Part shown: piece by piece, positions 1 to 9,712 of the stretch | Position numbering within the stretch: position 1 is the first letter of the stretch | How the letters are laid out: the number at the start of each line of letters is the position of its first letter | NCBI GenBank assembly: GCA_943846755.1 | Contig: OX044365.1 | Coordinates: 2,790,001-2,854,000 of the forward strand | DNA: 64,000 nt | Reading direction: 5' to 3' | Source of the DNA: UBA8752 sp002336475 | Lineage (GTDB): Bacteria > Bacteroidota > Bacteroidia > Flavobacteriales_D > Sanyastnellaceae | Notes under the pieces: model-generated | What the model saw: only the letters and a program-made list of their open reading frames with translations | What the model was told of the DNA's origin: nothing | The model's database searches: none | Program-made: the position numbers and the translations under genes

Positions 1-1
1 A

Positions 2-235
2 GACATGTTGAACTATCCCATTCGGCTCAACAACAAGTTGGCCCACGTCGGTTCTTTGGCGGGCATGGGCCTCTATCGCCCGACGGCACAGATGATGGGG
101 GTGCGGGACGAGATGACGGCCCTGATTGACGTTCAGCTCGAACGCTGGTATGCCCTGCGCGATGCGGATGTGCCCGCACTCAATGCGGCCATTCGGGCCC
201 ACGAGATCGACTTGATCGCGGTTCCAGAGGAGTGA
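2..235 (+). CDS. C-terminal fragment of a sortilin/VPS10-like BNR-repeat protein (partial)
   Basis: The open frame runs in from the left edge of the window and stops at TGA 233-235, so only the last 77 or so residues are present. The segment LNYPIRLNNKLAHVGSLAG, followed by a short helix-rich tail (VRDEMTALIDVQLERWYALR), resembles the C-terminus of the large secreted 'VPS10 / glycosyl hydrolase BNR' proteins common in Bacteroidota, where a YPI.L.NKLA motif follows the beta-propeller. That assignment rests on family memory of the tail only; no propeller is visible. The ATG at position 5 is internal and should not be taken as the start. The gene is convergent with the T9SS type B protein, whose stop codon follows directly. 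Confidence 0.55.
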   Translation, partial: DMLNYPIRLNNKLAHVGSLAGMGLYRPTAQMMGVRDEMTALIDVQLERWYALRDADVPALNAAIRAHEIDLIAVPEE

Positions 236-3148
236 TCAACGAAAGATGGTGAGGGTGCCTTGTTTGACCTTGGGGAAGCCCAACTGGTCGCGGTAGGTCA
301 CTTTCCAGTGGTAGGTTCCATCGGCCACAAAGTGTGACCCGTCAGCGACTTGACCGAGCCAAGGCTCTGCGGCATCTTCAGTGGACCATAAGAGTGCGCC
401 CCAACGGTTGCGAATCTCCAACACATAGGAGGTGACTCCGAGGGCGATGGGCTTCCAGGTATCGTTGACCGCATCACCATTGGGCGTAAACGCCGAAGGC
501 GCATGGAAAATGGTGCCATTGACCACCACCTCTGCTGAAGCGGTAGAGGTGCATCCATCGGGACTGATGACGGTCTGAACGATGTCGAAGGAGCCCCCGT
601 CATTGAAGATGTAAGTGCCATCCGCTTGGCCGACGCTGCCTCCGTCGCTCATCCAATAGCTCACTTGGTTGAGGGGGGAGACGAGCGACTCGATGTTGAC
701 TTGGGGTTGCAGCAGTTCGACCACGGTGGGATCCACCGTGAAACCCACTTCAGGATTGGGCAGAACAGTGACCGTTTGTGGGATTTCAAAGCTGATGCTG
801 GCTTCGCAAGTTCCCAGAGATACGGCCGATACTGTGATTCCAAAGGTGCCGACCTCCTCGTACAAGTGGGAGGGTGCATCCGTTAGGCTGGAGGTGCCAT
901 CTCCGAAGGTCCAACTGTAGTCCATGGGAATGGAGGGGGCCGGATCCGCGAAGTTGACGTTGAGGGGAACGCATCCAGAATCGGGCCAAACCTCTACGGG
1001 GAACGGAGCGAGTACGGGGGGCAGCTCGACGAAGATGGAGTCTACGGTGCTGGCGGTGCAGCCTATTTCGTCGAGGGTCAGGGATACTTCGTGCCAACCG
1101 CCTGTACCGAAGTTCACGCCTGTTGCAGCCAGCCCCTCGGCGGAGGTTGGGGCGGCATTTTCAAAGTCCCAGCTGTAGGTTGCCCCTGCATAGACAGCGC
1201 CTTCTGCGGTGAAGGCAAAACTGTTGTCTTCCAGGCATTGGGAGGGTGGTGGTGTGAAGCCGGGGTCGGGGAGGTGGACATCGAGGGTGTAGGCTGCTGA
1301 AGACAGCAAGCATTCGAGGCCTGTAAAAGTGACCTCTAGGGTGTAGAGGCCGGCATTGGAGAGGGCCGCATTGGCGATAAATGCGGAGGCGGTCGCACCG
1401 GTGAATTCTTCTGGACCGGTCCAGCTGTAATTGGCCAGGGATTCGGCCAAGGGGTTGTTCGTGAATTGGGGAACGGTCAAGGTGACATCATCGCCCAAGC
1501 AAGTGGTGCCGGTAGGTTCAATCAACACAGGGGGACACACACCTGTCTGTACATCCAGTACTGTCACCCCCTCCACGGGGCAGCCATTTGCATCGACAAG
1601 GCCGCTGGCCCCGTCATTGGTTTGGGCGTTTCCAGAGATGTCTCCTGCGCCATAAATGTTGGCTGCGCCGGTGAGGGTCCCATCGCATTGTAGCAGCAAA
1701 CAATCATCGGTCAGTTGCACTTGGAATTTGAAGGCCACGCTGTCCAAGCCGAGGGGGTCGTTTTGCAAAGTTCCTCCTTGGTTCATGTCGGCTCCAATGC
1801 CCACCCGCACGCGGACCATGTCTTCGGCAGCAATGAATTCACCGGGGTCGTCGCCTTCAGCATCCGTCATGGTGCCGGTCAATGGGCCAGAGATCCACTC
1901 GAGGCTGCCAGTGACGAAGTCTGTTCTGAGGTCGAGCGTTTCGGTGATATAGACCGCTGTCGCTGCATCTGAGCCCAGGTTCTTTCCCACGACCGTGTAT
2001 TCTAAAATGTCTCCAGGCTCTGCGACCCCACCATTGATGTCTTCGATGAAGACGGTGGCCCTGAGATCGGGCTCGTAAACATCAATGACAGAGGTGATGA
2101 CTTGAACGGTGATGGACTCACCTCCAGTGGTCACTCGGATGGATGCATCCGTGGCGTTGTTGGGCAGGAATTCGAAATTGCTGTTGTCTGGGATAAAGAC
2201 ATTGGCGTCATGTCCCAAGGTGTTGTTGAAGGCAGGTTGGCGCCAGGGGTTCATGGTGCCGTTGGTGCTGTGCGTGCTGTTAAAAGCGTTGTTCAGCTCA
2301 TGGGTGGCGTCGGAGATGTATTCCACGGCACCCGTGCCGTTGAACCCGAGCTGATCGCCATCTTCACCGCGGTCTCCATCGAAGGCCACCACACCCAGCT
2401 GCAAGTCTACCGGACCCAGTGGTGGCGTCAAAAAACCAGAGATGGGAACATCCACGACGTTGTTGTTTCCTGAACCGGTGATCATGGCCAGCCCATCGAA
2501 TAGCGTGAGGTTGCGCATGGGGGCGAGGGCATCTTCGTAAACGATGACCAGCACCCAACCTCCCCAGCACGAGGACGCTTCGCGGGCGATCACATTGGCG
2601 ACTGTGTAGCGCGCATTGACTGGATTTCCCGAGACCCAGTCTGTGATGTCGGCATAGCAGCAATAGTTGTTTACTTGAGAGGCATTGAACTCGATTTCTT
2701 GCTCTGCAAAGACGTCGATGTAGGGGTCGGTATCGCTGGCTCGGATCTTGACTTGGTCGCGCATGGCTGCATTTGGAACGAAACCATTTCCCAGCCTTCC
2801 AGCCCAATAAAGTCCAGCAAAACTGACCTCTGCGCATGGTCCCAGTGCGAGGCTGTCCGAAGACGAGCACCACGTGTCGGGGTCATTGTCGCCGTCGAAA
2901 TATTCCATGCTGTGCCCGTTGTTGTTGTCTTGGGGCCAACCCGTGATCGGCATGGCCTGTTGGGCTGCGGTGCACGCCGACCCTGTGCCGCAATACATGG
3001 TTGTGTTGGCCAGGAATTGAATGCCGCCGTTTTGCTGGGCTTGGTAGCGTATCTCAAAATCCTCCACGACTTGTGCCTGCGCGTGGCTGCAAAAACATGC
3101 CAGCGCGATCAGGCAGCGTATGATGGATCTGTAGATTCCGGGGGACAT
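236..3148 (-). CDS. Large secreted PKD/Ig-repeat protein with T9SS type B sorting domain
   Basis: A predicted surface-exposed or secreted protein of about 970 residues. An ATG at 3148 gives a good signal peptide (SIIRCLIALACFCSHAQAQ); the frame is open to 3208, but those extra residues would hide the signal. The middle part has a DUF11-like domain (ATVFIEDINGGVAEPGDIL, then YTVVGKNLG), Ig-like segments and PKD repeats (YSWTFGDG near the C-terminal third). The last 90 residues match the type B sorting domain (CHU_C / gliding-motility-associated): FHAPSAFTPNGDAVNDTWKP, then EIRNRWGALLW, then KVTYRD. Type B substrates go out through the type IX secretion system with PorP/SprF-like partners, and many are adhesins. 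No catalytic motif was found. The gene diverges from the GH3 gene. Confidence 0.85.
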   Translation of the reverse strand: MSPGIYRSIIRCLIALACFCSHAQAQVVEDFEIRYQAQQNGGIQFLANTTMYCGTGSACTAAQQAMPITGWPQDNNNGHSMEYFDGDNDPDTWCSSSDSLALGPCAEVSFAGLYWAGRLGNGFVPNAAMRDQVKIRASDTDPYIDVFAEQEIEFNASQVNNYCCYADITDWVSGNPVNARYTVANVIAREASSCWGGWVLVIVYEDALAPMRNLTLFDGLAMITGSGNNNVVDVPISGFLTPPLGPVDLQLGVVAFDGDRGEDGDQLGFNGTGAVEYISDATHELNNAFNSTHSTNGTMNPWRQPAFNNTLGHDANVFIPDNSNFEFLPNNATDASIRVTTGGESITVQVITSVIDVYEPDLRATVFIEDINGGVAEPGDILEYTVVGKNLGSDAATAVYITETLDLRTDFVTGSLEWISGPLTGTMTDAEGDDPGEFIAAEDMVRVRVGIGADMNQGGTLQNDPLGLDSVAFKFQVQLTDDCLLLQCDGTLTGAANIYGAGDISGNAQTNDGASGLVDANGCPVEGVTVLDVQTGVCPPVLIEPTGTTCLGDDVTLTVPQFTNNPLAESLANYSWTGPEEFTGATASAFIANAALSNAGLYTLEVTFTGLECLLSSAAYTLDVHLPDPGFTPPPSQCLEDNSFAFTAEGAVYAGATYSWDFENAAPTSAEGLAATGVNFGTGGWHEVSLTLDEIGCTASTVDSIFVELPPVLAPFPVEVWPDSGCVPLNVNFADPAPSIPMDYSWTFGDGTSSLTDAPSHLYEEVGTFGITVSAVSLGTCEASISFEIPQTVTVLPNPEVGFTVDPTVVELLQPQVNIESLVSPLNQVSYWMSDGGSVGQADGTYIFNDGGSFDIVQTVISPDGCTSTASAEVVVNGTIFHAPSAFTPNGDAVNDTWKPIALGVTSYVLEIRNRWGALLWSTEDAAEPWLGQVADGSHFVADGTYHWKVTYRDQLGFPKVKQGTLTIFR

Positions 3149-3240
3149 CAAATTCAGAACGTCGGCAAGGGCCAGATGGTTGATTGCAATTTCGGGTTTT
3201 CTGAACAAGGTTTTGATGGACTTGGCTTTCTGATTAATAA

Positions 3241-6200
3241 ATGGCCGGCGTAAATTTCAGCATGACTGATTGTGTGTGCCTTTCCGGAAGGAATACTCTG
3301 AGGATTTCTCTTGCATTGTTAGGGGTTCAATGTGCACTGATGCTGCCATTGTCATTGGGCGCTTCTCAGCATGAAGTGGTGTTTCGGGTAGACATGTCCG
3401 ACCCTGCGATGGATGCCGTGGTTGAAGTCGAGGGTGCGGTGCATGAGATGACAGATGGGGCCTGGGGCGCCAAAGAAGTGTCCGTTCTGGTGCCGGGCAG
3501 TGCTCCTTTTAGTTATCGTTTTGGAATTCCAGCGGGTGTTTTGGGCACAACTTGGGAAGAAGTGCCCAGCAGCTGCGGCATTTCGGGCAGCCGTTCGGCT
3601 GCTGCTTCAGCCGATATGACGCTCGAAGTGGTCTGTTTTGGTGGGTGTGAGCGGTGCTCAGGTTGCAACGATCCTTTTGCGTTGAATTACAACCCTCTGG
3701 CTCATCCTGATTCACCGGAAGGACTCTGTGTCGGCAATGGTGCAGGAGGATGCACATACCCTCAGGCCAGCAATTTCAACCCTTTGGCGCAATGGGACGA
3801 TGGTTCATGTGACCTCGAATCGGTGGTTTCGGACTGTCCAGACCACAACGGTGACGGTATGGTTGGAGTGGGTGATATGCTCATTCTGCTCTCTGAATTT
3901 GGCGAGGCTTGCGCCATTGTGGCGGCATCGGATGGCAACCCCTTGGAGGATTTGATTCAGCAGCAGATCGATGCCATGAATTGGTCCGAGAAAATTGCCC
4001 AGATCCACCGCAATACATTTTGGACCACAGCCGACAATGCGGCGCCGCCCATTCCAGGCTTTACCATGTCGGATGGACCCCACGGTGTGCGGTTTGTGGA
4101 TGCGACGTCTTTTCCCGTGGGATTGGGCATCGCTGCCTCGTGGAACCGATCCCTGGCCTATGAAGTGGGAAGTGCCATGGGGGTAGAGTTTCACGCCTAT
4201 GGCAAGCACCAGCAGTTGGGTCCAGCGCTCGACCTGTGCCGCGACCCCCGCAATGGCCGCAGTCCTGAGACGGGAGGCGAGGATCCTTTCCTCGTGGCCC
4301 ATTTGAACGTCGAGGTGGTCAAAGGCATACAGAATCAACCCGTGATTGCGACCATCAAGCATTTCAACGGGGTCAACAAACAGGAAAACCGGCACAATGT
4401 GAACCACACCATGAGCCAGCGGCAGTTGATGGAGCACTACGGATACAACTTTCGCCGTGTGATGCAGGATGCCGGCGCGATGTCGGTCATGAATGCCTAC
4501 AACTTGGTGAACGGCCACAAGGCTGCAGAAAACGACAACCTGCTCAACGGCATTCTCAAGGGGCGCTGGGGATTCCCGTTTTATGTGGTTTCCGATTGGG
4601 GCTCGGTATGGGATGCCAGCAAGGCCCTCAAGGCAGGTTGCGACTTGGAAATGGACGTGGATGAGTCCGCCTATGAGCAGCAGTTGACCAACGACTACAT
4701 CAACGGAGCCATCACAGACGAGGACCTCGACCGGGCTGTGCGCAGGGTGCTGCGCGTGAAGTACCTGACGGGGATGATGGACAACATGCCGCAGGGCAAT
4801 CCCGTGACAGATGCGAATACCCCAGAACATCAGGCGCTGTGCCTCGATGCTGGACGCGAGGCCTTGGTATTGCTCAAGAACGAGGATGACATATTGCCGC
4901 TTGCCACAGGCGCTTCGGTGGCCCTGATTGGGCCCAGTGCTGCAGTGGCTCAGCTGGATGGATTTGGCAGCAGTTGGGTCGACCCGCCCTATGCGATCAC
5001 TCCCTTGCAGGGGGTGCTCAATAAGATCCCTGCAGAACAGGTCACGCATGTGCAGGGATGCGCCATCAATACCAACGATACTTCTGGTTTTGCTGCCGCG
5101 CGCGCTGCAGCATTGGCTGCCGATGTGGTCATTTTCGTTGGTGGCCTTGACCAAACGCAAGAGGGCGAGAATTACTGGCCAGGACCTGTCGACAGGACCA
5201 ACGGCTCTGTAGAGCTGCCCGGAATGCAACAGTTGCTCATCCAAGAATTGGCCGAAGCCAACCCCAACGTTGTGGTGGTTTTGAAAAGCGGCGGCATTTG
5301 CTCGGTGCCTTCAGCATTTGATGACATCAAAGGATTCTTGTACGCGTTCTACCCTGGAATGGAGGGGGGCAACGCCATCGCGGATGTGCTCTATGGCGAT
5401 GTGAACCCCAGCGGTAAGCTCCCGGTGACCATGCCTGTAGATGACGCCCAAATGCCCGCTTGGAATGACGATTTCTCAGACGATTTCAATGGAGGGTACC
5501 GCTACTATGACGAGATGGGACTGACGCCCCAGTACCCTTTTGGCTTTGGATTGAGCTACACCAACTTCAGCATTTCAGACCTCGCACTGGACGCATCCAC
5601 TTATGCAGCGGGTGCTCCAATTACTGCGACAGTGCAGGTCTCCAATACGGGAGATGTAGCGGGTGCAGAGGTGGTGCAGCTGTATTTGGAAAACGAGGCG
5701 GCTCCAGTTTGGATGCCCACCAAGGAGCTCAAAGGTTTTGAGAAGGTCTACCTCGAACCAGGGGCCACTGAGACCGTGACCATCACCTTGGGGGCCAATG
5801 AGCTGTATTATTTTGATGAGGGTTTGGACCGCTACGAAGTGGCAGTAGGAGCCTATGCGGTCCGTGTTGGGGCGAATTCTGCCGACCTCAGTGCACCGGT
5901 TTCATTTGAAATCACCCCCGGAACTGCGGCTCCGGACTTTGAAGTCACCCGCATTTACACCTATCCCCGGTATCCGGTTTCTGGCGACAGCCTCATGCTG
6001 TGCGCCTTGGTCAAGAACCAAGGCACTTCCACGGTTACAGCGGACCAACCGCTGTCCACGTCTTTCTCTGTGAACGGCATGGAAGTGGCGGTCACGGAAA
6101 CCTTGATGGATACCCTGTTCATCGGGGGAGCCACGCTGCAGTGCGCCAGCACTTCGAGCTTTACGGTGCAGGGCTTAGATGACCTGGTGGTGACGGCTGA

Positions 6201-6942
6201 AGTCGATGCTGATGGAGCGTGGAGCGAACTGATGGAGGACAACAATACCCTCTCACATACCGTCGATGTTTTGGATCCCGATTCGGAGATCGTGCCCAAC
6301 CTCTGCTACCTCAAACCGGCCACAGCCACCTCTCAAGAATCGGGTGACTTGGGAGCATCTGAGGCGGTAGATGGGGATTTCTCGACGCGCTGGAGCTCGG
6401 ATTTTTATGACCCACAAACCATTTCGGTGGACTTGCTCAACGTGTACAATCTGGAGACGGTTGTGCTGGCGTGGGAAACGGCGTACAGCTCTGAATACAA
6501 GCTCGAGGTTTCATTGGATGGCAACGAATGGACCACGTTGGTGCACGAGTTGCAGGGCGACGGTGGCAACGATACTTTCTATCCAGATGTTGCCGCACGC
6601 TACATCCGAGTGGTGGGAATGCAGCGCGCTACCGAATGGGGCCATTCCCTCTGGGAGATCCAAGCTTTCGGCGATTTGATGGGCCCCGCAGGCATTCAGC
6701 AACCGGCCATGTTGGACATTCAGGTGATGCCCAACCCTGCGCAGGACGCCTTGAGCTTGCAAGGTCTTCCTGGACCGGCAGAGATGGAGCTGTTTGACAT
6801 GAATGGTCAGCGCCTTTGGGCGGGGACGGTGCGCAACGGAGTGTCCATTGAACTTCCGCGCTTGCGCATGCCGTCGGGGTTGTACGTGATCCGTTTGGAG
6901 GGTGCCGATTACCGTTCTTCCCTCAACCTCGTTGTCGATTGA
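3241..6942 (+). CDS. Secreted GH3 beta-glucosidase with discoidin and T9SS type A domains
   Basis: Hydrolyses terminal beta-linked glucose from oligosaccharides, here probably beta-glucan or laminarin fragments. After an N-terminal signal segment (ALLGVQCALMLPLSLGAS) come a small beta-sandwich (residues about 40-130), one GCNDPFALNYNP and one GCTYPQASNFNP repeat, and a dockerin-like DHNGDGMVGVGDMLILL stretch. The GH3 core follows (about 240-890): FTMSDGPHGVRF, KHFNG, and the nucleophile region VVSDWGSVWDA with Asp452. The GH3 C-terminal domain and a fibronectin-III-like domain (GAEVVQLYLENE) complete it. Next are a CARDB-like domain, an F5/8 type C discoidin domain (GASEAVDGDFSTRWSSDFYD) and a type A sorting tail (MPNPAQDALSLQ). 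At 1233 residues it is much longer than a bare GH3. A second ATG at 3262 is possible. Its neighbours suggest that it finishes glucan breakdown outside the cell. Confidence 0.93.
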   Translation: MAGVNFSMTDCVCLSGRNTLRISLALLGVQCALMLPLSLGASQHEVVFRVDMSDPAMDAVVEVEGAVHEMTDGAWGAKEVSVLVPGSAPFSYRFGIPAGVLGTTWEEVPSSCGISGSRSAAASADMTLEVVCFGGCERCSGCNDPFALNYNPLAHPDSPEGLCVGNGAGGCTYPQASNFNPLAQWDDGSCDLESVVSDCPDHNGDGMVGVGDMLILLSEFGEACAIVAASDGNPLEDLIQQQIDAMNWSEKIAQIHRNTFWTTADNAAPPIPGFTMSDGPHGVRFVDATSFPVGLGIAASWNRSLAYEVGSAMGVEFHAYGKHQQLGPALDLCRDPRNGRSPETGGEDPFLVAHLNVEVVKGIQNQPVIATIKHFNGVNKQENRHNVNHTMSQRQLMEHYGYNFRRVMQDAGAMSVMNAYNLVNGHKAAENDNLLNGILKGRWGFPFYVVSDWGSVWDASKALKAGCDLEMDVDESAYEQQLTNDYINGAITDEDLDRAVRRVLRVKYLTGMMDNMPQGNPVTDANTPEHQALCLDAGREALVLLKNEDDILPLATGASVALIGPSAAVAQLDGFGSSWVDPPYAITPLQGVLNKIPAEQVTHVQGCAINTNDTSGFAAARAAALAADVVIFVGGLDQTQEGENYWPGPVDRTNGSVELPGMQQLLIQELAEANPNVVVVLKSGGICSVPSAFDDIKGFLYAFYPGMEGGNAIADVLYGDVNPSGKLPVTMPVDDAQMPAWNDDFSDDFNGGYRYYDEMGLTPQYPFGFGLSYTNFSISDLALDASTYAAGAPITATVQVSNTGDVAGAEVVQLYLENEAAPVWMPTKELKGFEKVYLEPGATETVTITLGANELYYFDEGLDRYEVAVGAYAVRVGANSADLSAPVSFEITPGTAAPDFEVTRIYTYPRYPVSGDSLMLCALVKNQGTSTVTADQPLSTSFSVNGMEVAVTETLMDTLFIGGATLQCASTSSFTVQGLDDLVVTAEVDADGAWSELMEDNNTLSHTVDVLDPDSEIVPNLCYLKPATATSQESGDLGASEAVDGDFSTRWSSDFYDPQTISVDLLNVYNLETVVLAWETAYSSEYKLEVSLDGNEWTTLVHELQGDGGNDTFYPDVAARYIRVVGMQRATEWGHSLWEIQAFGDLMGPAGIQQPAMLDIQVMPNPAQDALSLQGLPGPAEMELFDMNGQRLWAGTVRNGVSIELPRLRMPSGLYVIRLEGADYRSSLNLVVD

Positions 6943-6960
6943 TGAGAAACGCTGGGCGCG

Positions 6961-8178
6961 TTAACCTTTGAGCTGTCCTGCCACAAATCCTGTGGTCCAA
7001 GCCGCTTGGAAATTGAAACCGCCGGTGATGCCATCTACGTCGAGTACTTCTCCAGCGAAGTAGAGTCCCGGCACCACCCGGCTTTGCATGGTCTTAAAGT
7101 CGACCTCTCCCAAGGCCACGCCACCACAGGTCACGAACTCTTCCTTAAAGGTGGTTTTTCCCTTGACCTGGTAGGTGTCATTGAGCAGGATGTTGACCAA
7201 CCTGTTTCGGCCTTTTTTGCCCAATTCCATCCAGGGCGTGTTGGTGTCCAGGCCTGACTTTTCGAGCAGAAATTGCCAGAAATTCTTGGGAAGGTCAAAA
7301 GGACAGGCATTGACCAATTTCTTCTTGTGGGCTTCAGCGGCCGTCGCCGACATGAGTTCCGACACCTCAGATTCATTGGACAATCCCACCCAATTGACTT
7401 GGATGGCAAAGCTGTAACCGCGTTGCTCCAGTTCGCGTGCACCCCAAGCCGACAATTTGAGCACAGCTGGCCCGCTCATGCCCCAATGTGTGATCAGGAC
7501 AGGGCCCTGGTGGGACAGTTTGGTGCCTTGGATGCGAACGATGGCGTCTTGGACCACCAGTCCCATGCGCGCAGTCACCGATTCCTTGGGCATGTTGAAG
7601 GTGAACAGAGAGGGCACGGGCTCACTGATGGTGTGTCCCCATGCACGGATCCAATCGAATCCGGTGGGTTTTGGGCTGCCGCCAGAGGCTACAATAACGC
7701 GGTCGAACCGTTCACCATGAAGGTCAAAGCCTCCTGTATTTGACGTTGATGGCTTGATTTCACGAATGGGCGAGGACATGCGAATGTCGATTCCGGCCGA
7801 ATCTGCTTCGCGCATCAGACAGTCTATGATGGCTTGAGAGGTATTGGCCTCTGGGAACATGCGGCCGTCTTCCTCCGTTTTGAGCGGAACGCCGCGTGTT
7901 GTGAACCATTCCACAGTGTGTGTAGCGTGAAATTCTGAAAAGGCTTTTTTGAGTTGCTTCCCTCCTCGGGGATAGCTTTTGGCCAGAACAGCAGGGGAAA
8001 AACACGCGTGGGTGACGTTGCACCGGCCGCCCCCTGAGACTTTGACTTTGGCGAGCAGTTTATTGGACTTCTCGAACAGAACGACTTCGGCGTTGGGATG
8101 GTGTTGGGCCGCAGACAAGGCCGCAAAAAAACCAGCAGCCCCTCCACCAATCACGGCGACATGTTGTGTGCTGTCCAT
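6961..8178 (-). CDS. HI0933/BaiN-family NAD(P)/FAD-dependent oxidoreductase
   Basis: A cytosolic flavoprotein of 405 residues, the usual size for the HI0933 (YhiN/BaiN) family. The N-terminus has the dinucleotide-binding motif VIGGGAAGFFAALSAAQ and the family signature KVKVSGGGRCNVTHA. The C-terminal FAD-binding stretch VDGITGGFNFQAAW is also present (VDGITGG..xQAA). The family is widely conserved and may reduce flavin-dependent substrates, but its physiological role is poorly defined, so no specific substrate is claimed. The gene is convergent with the GH3 gene (18 bp between stops) and lies downstream of the GH16 gene on the same strand, about 200 bp away. Nothing suggests a direct role in glycan breakdown. 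Confidence 0.9.
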   Translation of the reverse strand: MDSTQHVAVIGGGAAGFFAALSAAQHHPNAEVVLFEKSNKLLAKVKVSGGGRCNVTHACFSPAVLAKSYPRGGKQLKKAFSEFHATHTVEWFTTRGVPLKTEEDGRMFPEANTSQAIIDCLMREADSAGIDIRMSSPIREIKPSTSNTGGFDLHGERFDRVIVASGGSPKPTGFDWIRAWGHTISEPVPSLFTFNMPKESVTARMGLVVQDAIVRIQGTKLSHQGPVLITHWGMSGPAVLKLSAWGARELEQRGYSFAIQVNWVGLSNESEVSELMSATAAEAHKKKLVNACPFDLPKNFWQFLLEKSGLDTNTPWMELGKKGRNRLVNILLNDTYQVKGKTTFKEEFVTCGGVALGEVDFKTMQSRVVPGLYFAGEVLDVDGITGGFNFQAAWTTGFVAGQLKG

Positions 8179-8327
8179 GCACGAAAATTAAGTCAGTCCA
8201 GAACGGTTTGGTCTTTTTGCTTGCTCACTTCGTTTGCACCATGCAGCAGATCATTGAGCAACAAGGCGAAGGCCCCTCCGTATTGCGACGGGTCTCAAGC
8301 GTGGAAATCATTCCTCAAGAACAATGC

Positions 8328-8367
8328 AACGGCTGCGGTCCTCCTCAACGGGGTCGCAGCCGTTTTT
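8328..8367 (+). terminator. Terminator-like hairpin on the plus strand with no clear upstream gene
   Basis: A perfect 10-bp stem (AACGGCTGCG at 8328-8337, CGCAGCCGTT at 8355-8364) is followed by T at 8363-8367 on the plus strand. Both flanking genes are on the minus strand, and the minus reading has no T run, so a plus-strand transcript is implied or the hairpin acts as an RNA 3' end. An open plus frame from ATG 8241 runs through it without stopping, so it does not mark the end of that frame. Confidence 0.5.
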
Positions 8368-8378
8368 GCTGGGACAGG

Positions 8379-9554
8379 TTATTGGAATACCCGCACGTAG
8401 TCGACGGCCATGAATTGAGGGAAGGTGGTGGTGGCGTCGGGATAACCTGGCCATTGTCCCCCCACAGCCACATTGAGGATGAAAAAGAAGGGGTTGTCAA
8501 AGGGATAGGGCTGGCCCCCGGTCACCGTTGAAGTGACCGAGTAAAAGGGCTGGTCATCGATGAACCAGGTGATGCCGTCTTCATTCCAATCGATGGAAAA
8601 CACATGGAATTCATCTGCAAAAGTCTCGCCGGAGGGAAGGCTGGTCCCTTGTCCGACGTAATTGTGCTGCGTCCAGTCAGCGCCAAAGTGGATGGTACCG
8701 TGCACCGTACTGGGGGAGGATCCCACCAGCTCCATGATGTCAATTTCACCGCAAGAGGGCCAACCCGAGTTAGGGAAGTTGGCGCCCAACATCCAGATGG
8801 CTGGCCAAATGCCTTGGCCGAAGGGGAGGATGGCGCGAACATCAATGCGGCCATATTGGAATTCTTGCAATCCGATGGACTTCATGCGGGCCGATGTGTA
8901 GTGGATGCCCTCTTCTTTGGCGACGATGAACAGGTTGCCGTTGGACACGTATGAATTCTCGTCGTTTGAAGTGTAATTCTGAAGCTCTTGGTTGCCCCAT
9001 CCGCTGGCCCCAAGGTCGTAAGTCCAGTTTTGCAGGTCAATGGACGTCTCGTTGAATTCATCGGACCATACCAATGATTTGCCCGGGTAGCTTTCTGCTG
9101 AAACGTAACCGGCGTCAGTGACACCGATGAGGGTGTCATCGTTGAGGATGGTGCCGGTGGCTTCTTGCACTCCGCCAACGAGGAATGCTCCACTGGTGCC
9201 TGTGATGACCACTCGAAATTGCTCGTCTTCTTCTGTGAATTCATCGACTACGATTTCTACGGAAATGGTGGCTGAGGCTGTGCCACAGCGGATGATCAAT
9301 GAGTCTTGTACTGGGATGTAATCGGAATTTTCTTCCGCAGTAATGGGACGGGTTTCGAAGTAAACAATGACGTCTCTGGTCGTCGATTGGTTCATGACCA
9401 GTGGAAACTCAAAGAACCGGTTCTCCTCGTTTTCCAAGCCGCTGATGTCAATGGGAAACTGGATTTCGGGAACGACCACGGGGGCTTCATCTTGCTTGCA
9501 TCCCGAGAAGAAAATCAAGCCGGCAACAGCGGTTAACGTGAGTATTGTTTTCAT
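8379..9554 (-). CDS. GH16 endo-beta-glucanase (laminarinase-like) lipoprotein
   Basis: Predicted to cut internal beta-1,3 (or mixed-link) glucan bonds at the cell surface. It is a 391-residue lipoprotein with lipobox FFSGC (Cys19), a Calx-beta-like N-terminal domain (about 30-140; QFRVVITGTSGAFLVGG) and a GH16 jelly-roll from about 155 to 391. The catalytic signature is CGEIDIMELVG, with nucleophile Glu270, Asp272 and acid/base Glu275; the spacing E-x-D-x-x-E is that of GH16. It lacks a T9SS tail and so should be lipid-anchored, unlike the GH3 and GH5 neighbours. It is divergent from the GH5 gene, with 158 bp between starts that hold a promoter element and a palindrome. Laminarin is the likeliest substrate from context. 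Confidence 0.93.
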   Translation of the reverse strand: MKTILTLTAVAGLIFFSGCKQDEAPVVVPEIQFPIDISGLENEENRFFEFPLVMNQSTTRDVIVYFETRPITAEENSDYIPVQDSLIIRCGTASATISVEIVVDEFTEEDEQFRVVITGTSGAFLVGGVQEATGTILNDDTLIGVTDAGYVSAESYPGKSLVWSDEFNETSIDLQNWTYDLGASGWGNQELQNYTSNDENSYVSNGNLFIVAKEEGIHYTSARMKSIGLQEFQYGRIDVRAILPFGQGIWPAIWMLGANFPNSGWPSCGEIDIMELVGSSPSTVHGTIHFGADWTQHNYVGQGTSLPSGETFADEFHVFSIDWNEDGITWFIDDQPFYSVTSTVTGGQPYPFDNPFFFILNVAVGGQWPGYPDATTTFPQFMAVDYVRVFQ

Positions 9555-9574
9555 TTTCCTAGCAGCGTCGGCAG

Positions 9575-9582
9575 CAAAGATA
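9575..9582 (-). promoter_or_regulatory. Bacteroidota -7 element TATCTTTG before the GH16 gene
   Basis: On the minus strand this octamer matches the Bacteroidota -7 consensus TAnnTTTG exactly and lies about 20 bases upstream of the GH16 ATG at 9554. No TTG at the expected -33 distance was found, so the assignment rests on the -7 box and its position. Confidence 0.4.
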
Positions 9583-9666
9583 GACTTGTGTAGGCGGGGT
9601 GGTGATGGATTTGTGTGGCTTTGTCCCCTTGAACAACCCGCCTGTAATGTTGGGCAAGGACATAAA

Positions 9667-9681
9667 GTGTGTTTTCTACAC
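9667..9681. promoter_or_regulatory. Palindromic operator-like site before the GH5 gene
   Basis: GTGTGTTTTCTACAC ends 31 bases before the GH5 ATG. It has the same 15-bp layout as GTGTACAAAGTACAC before susC and GTGTATGATGTACAC before fabH, but its outer arms match perfectly over only four bases (GTGT/ACAC). It is therefore the weakest of the three sites. Confidence 0.4.
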
Positions 9682-9712
9682 GAACCTCTTTCGGAAGCGT
9701 TATTTTCGACCT

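Noticed and set aside
3805..5244. A 479-codon minus-strand frame inside the GH3 gene
   Set aside because: The GH3 catalytic motifs on the plus strand are decisive; the antisense product has no recognisable features.
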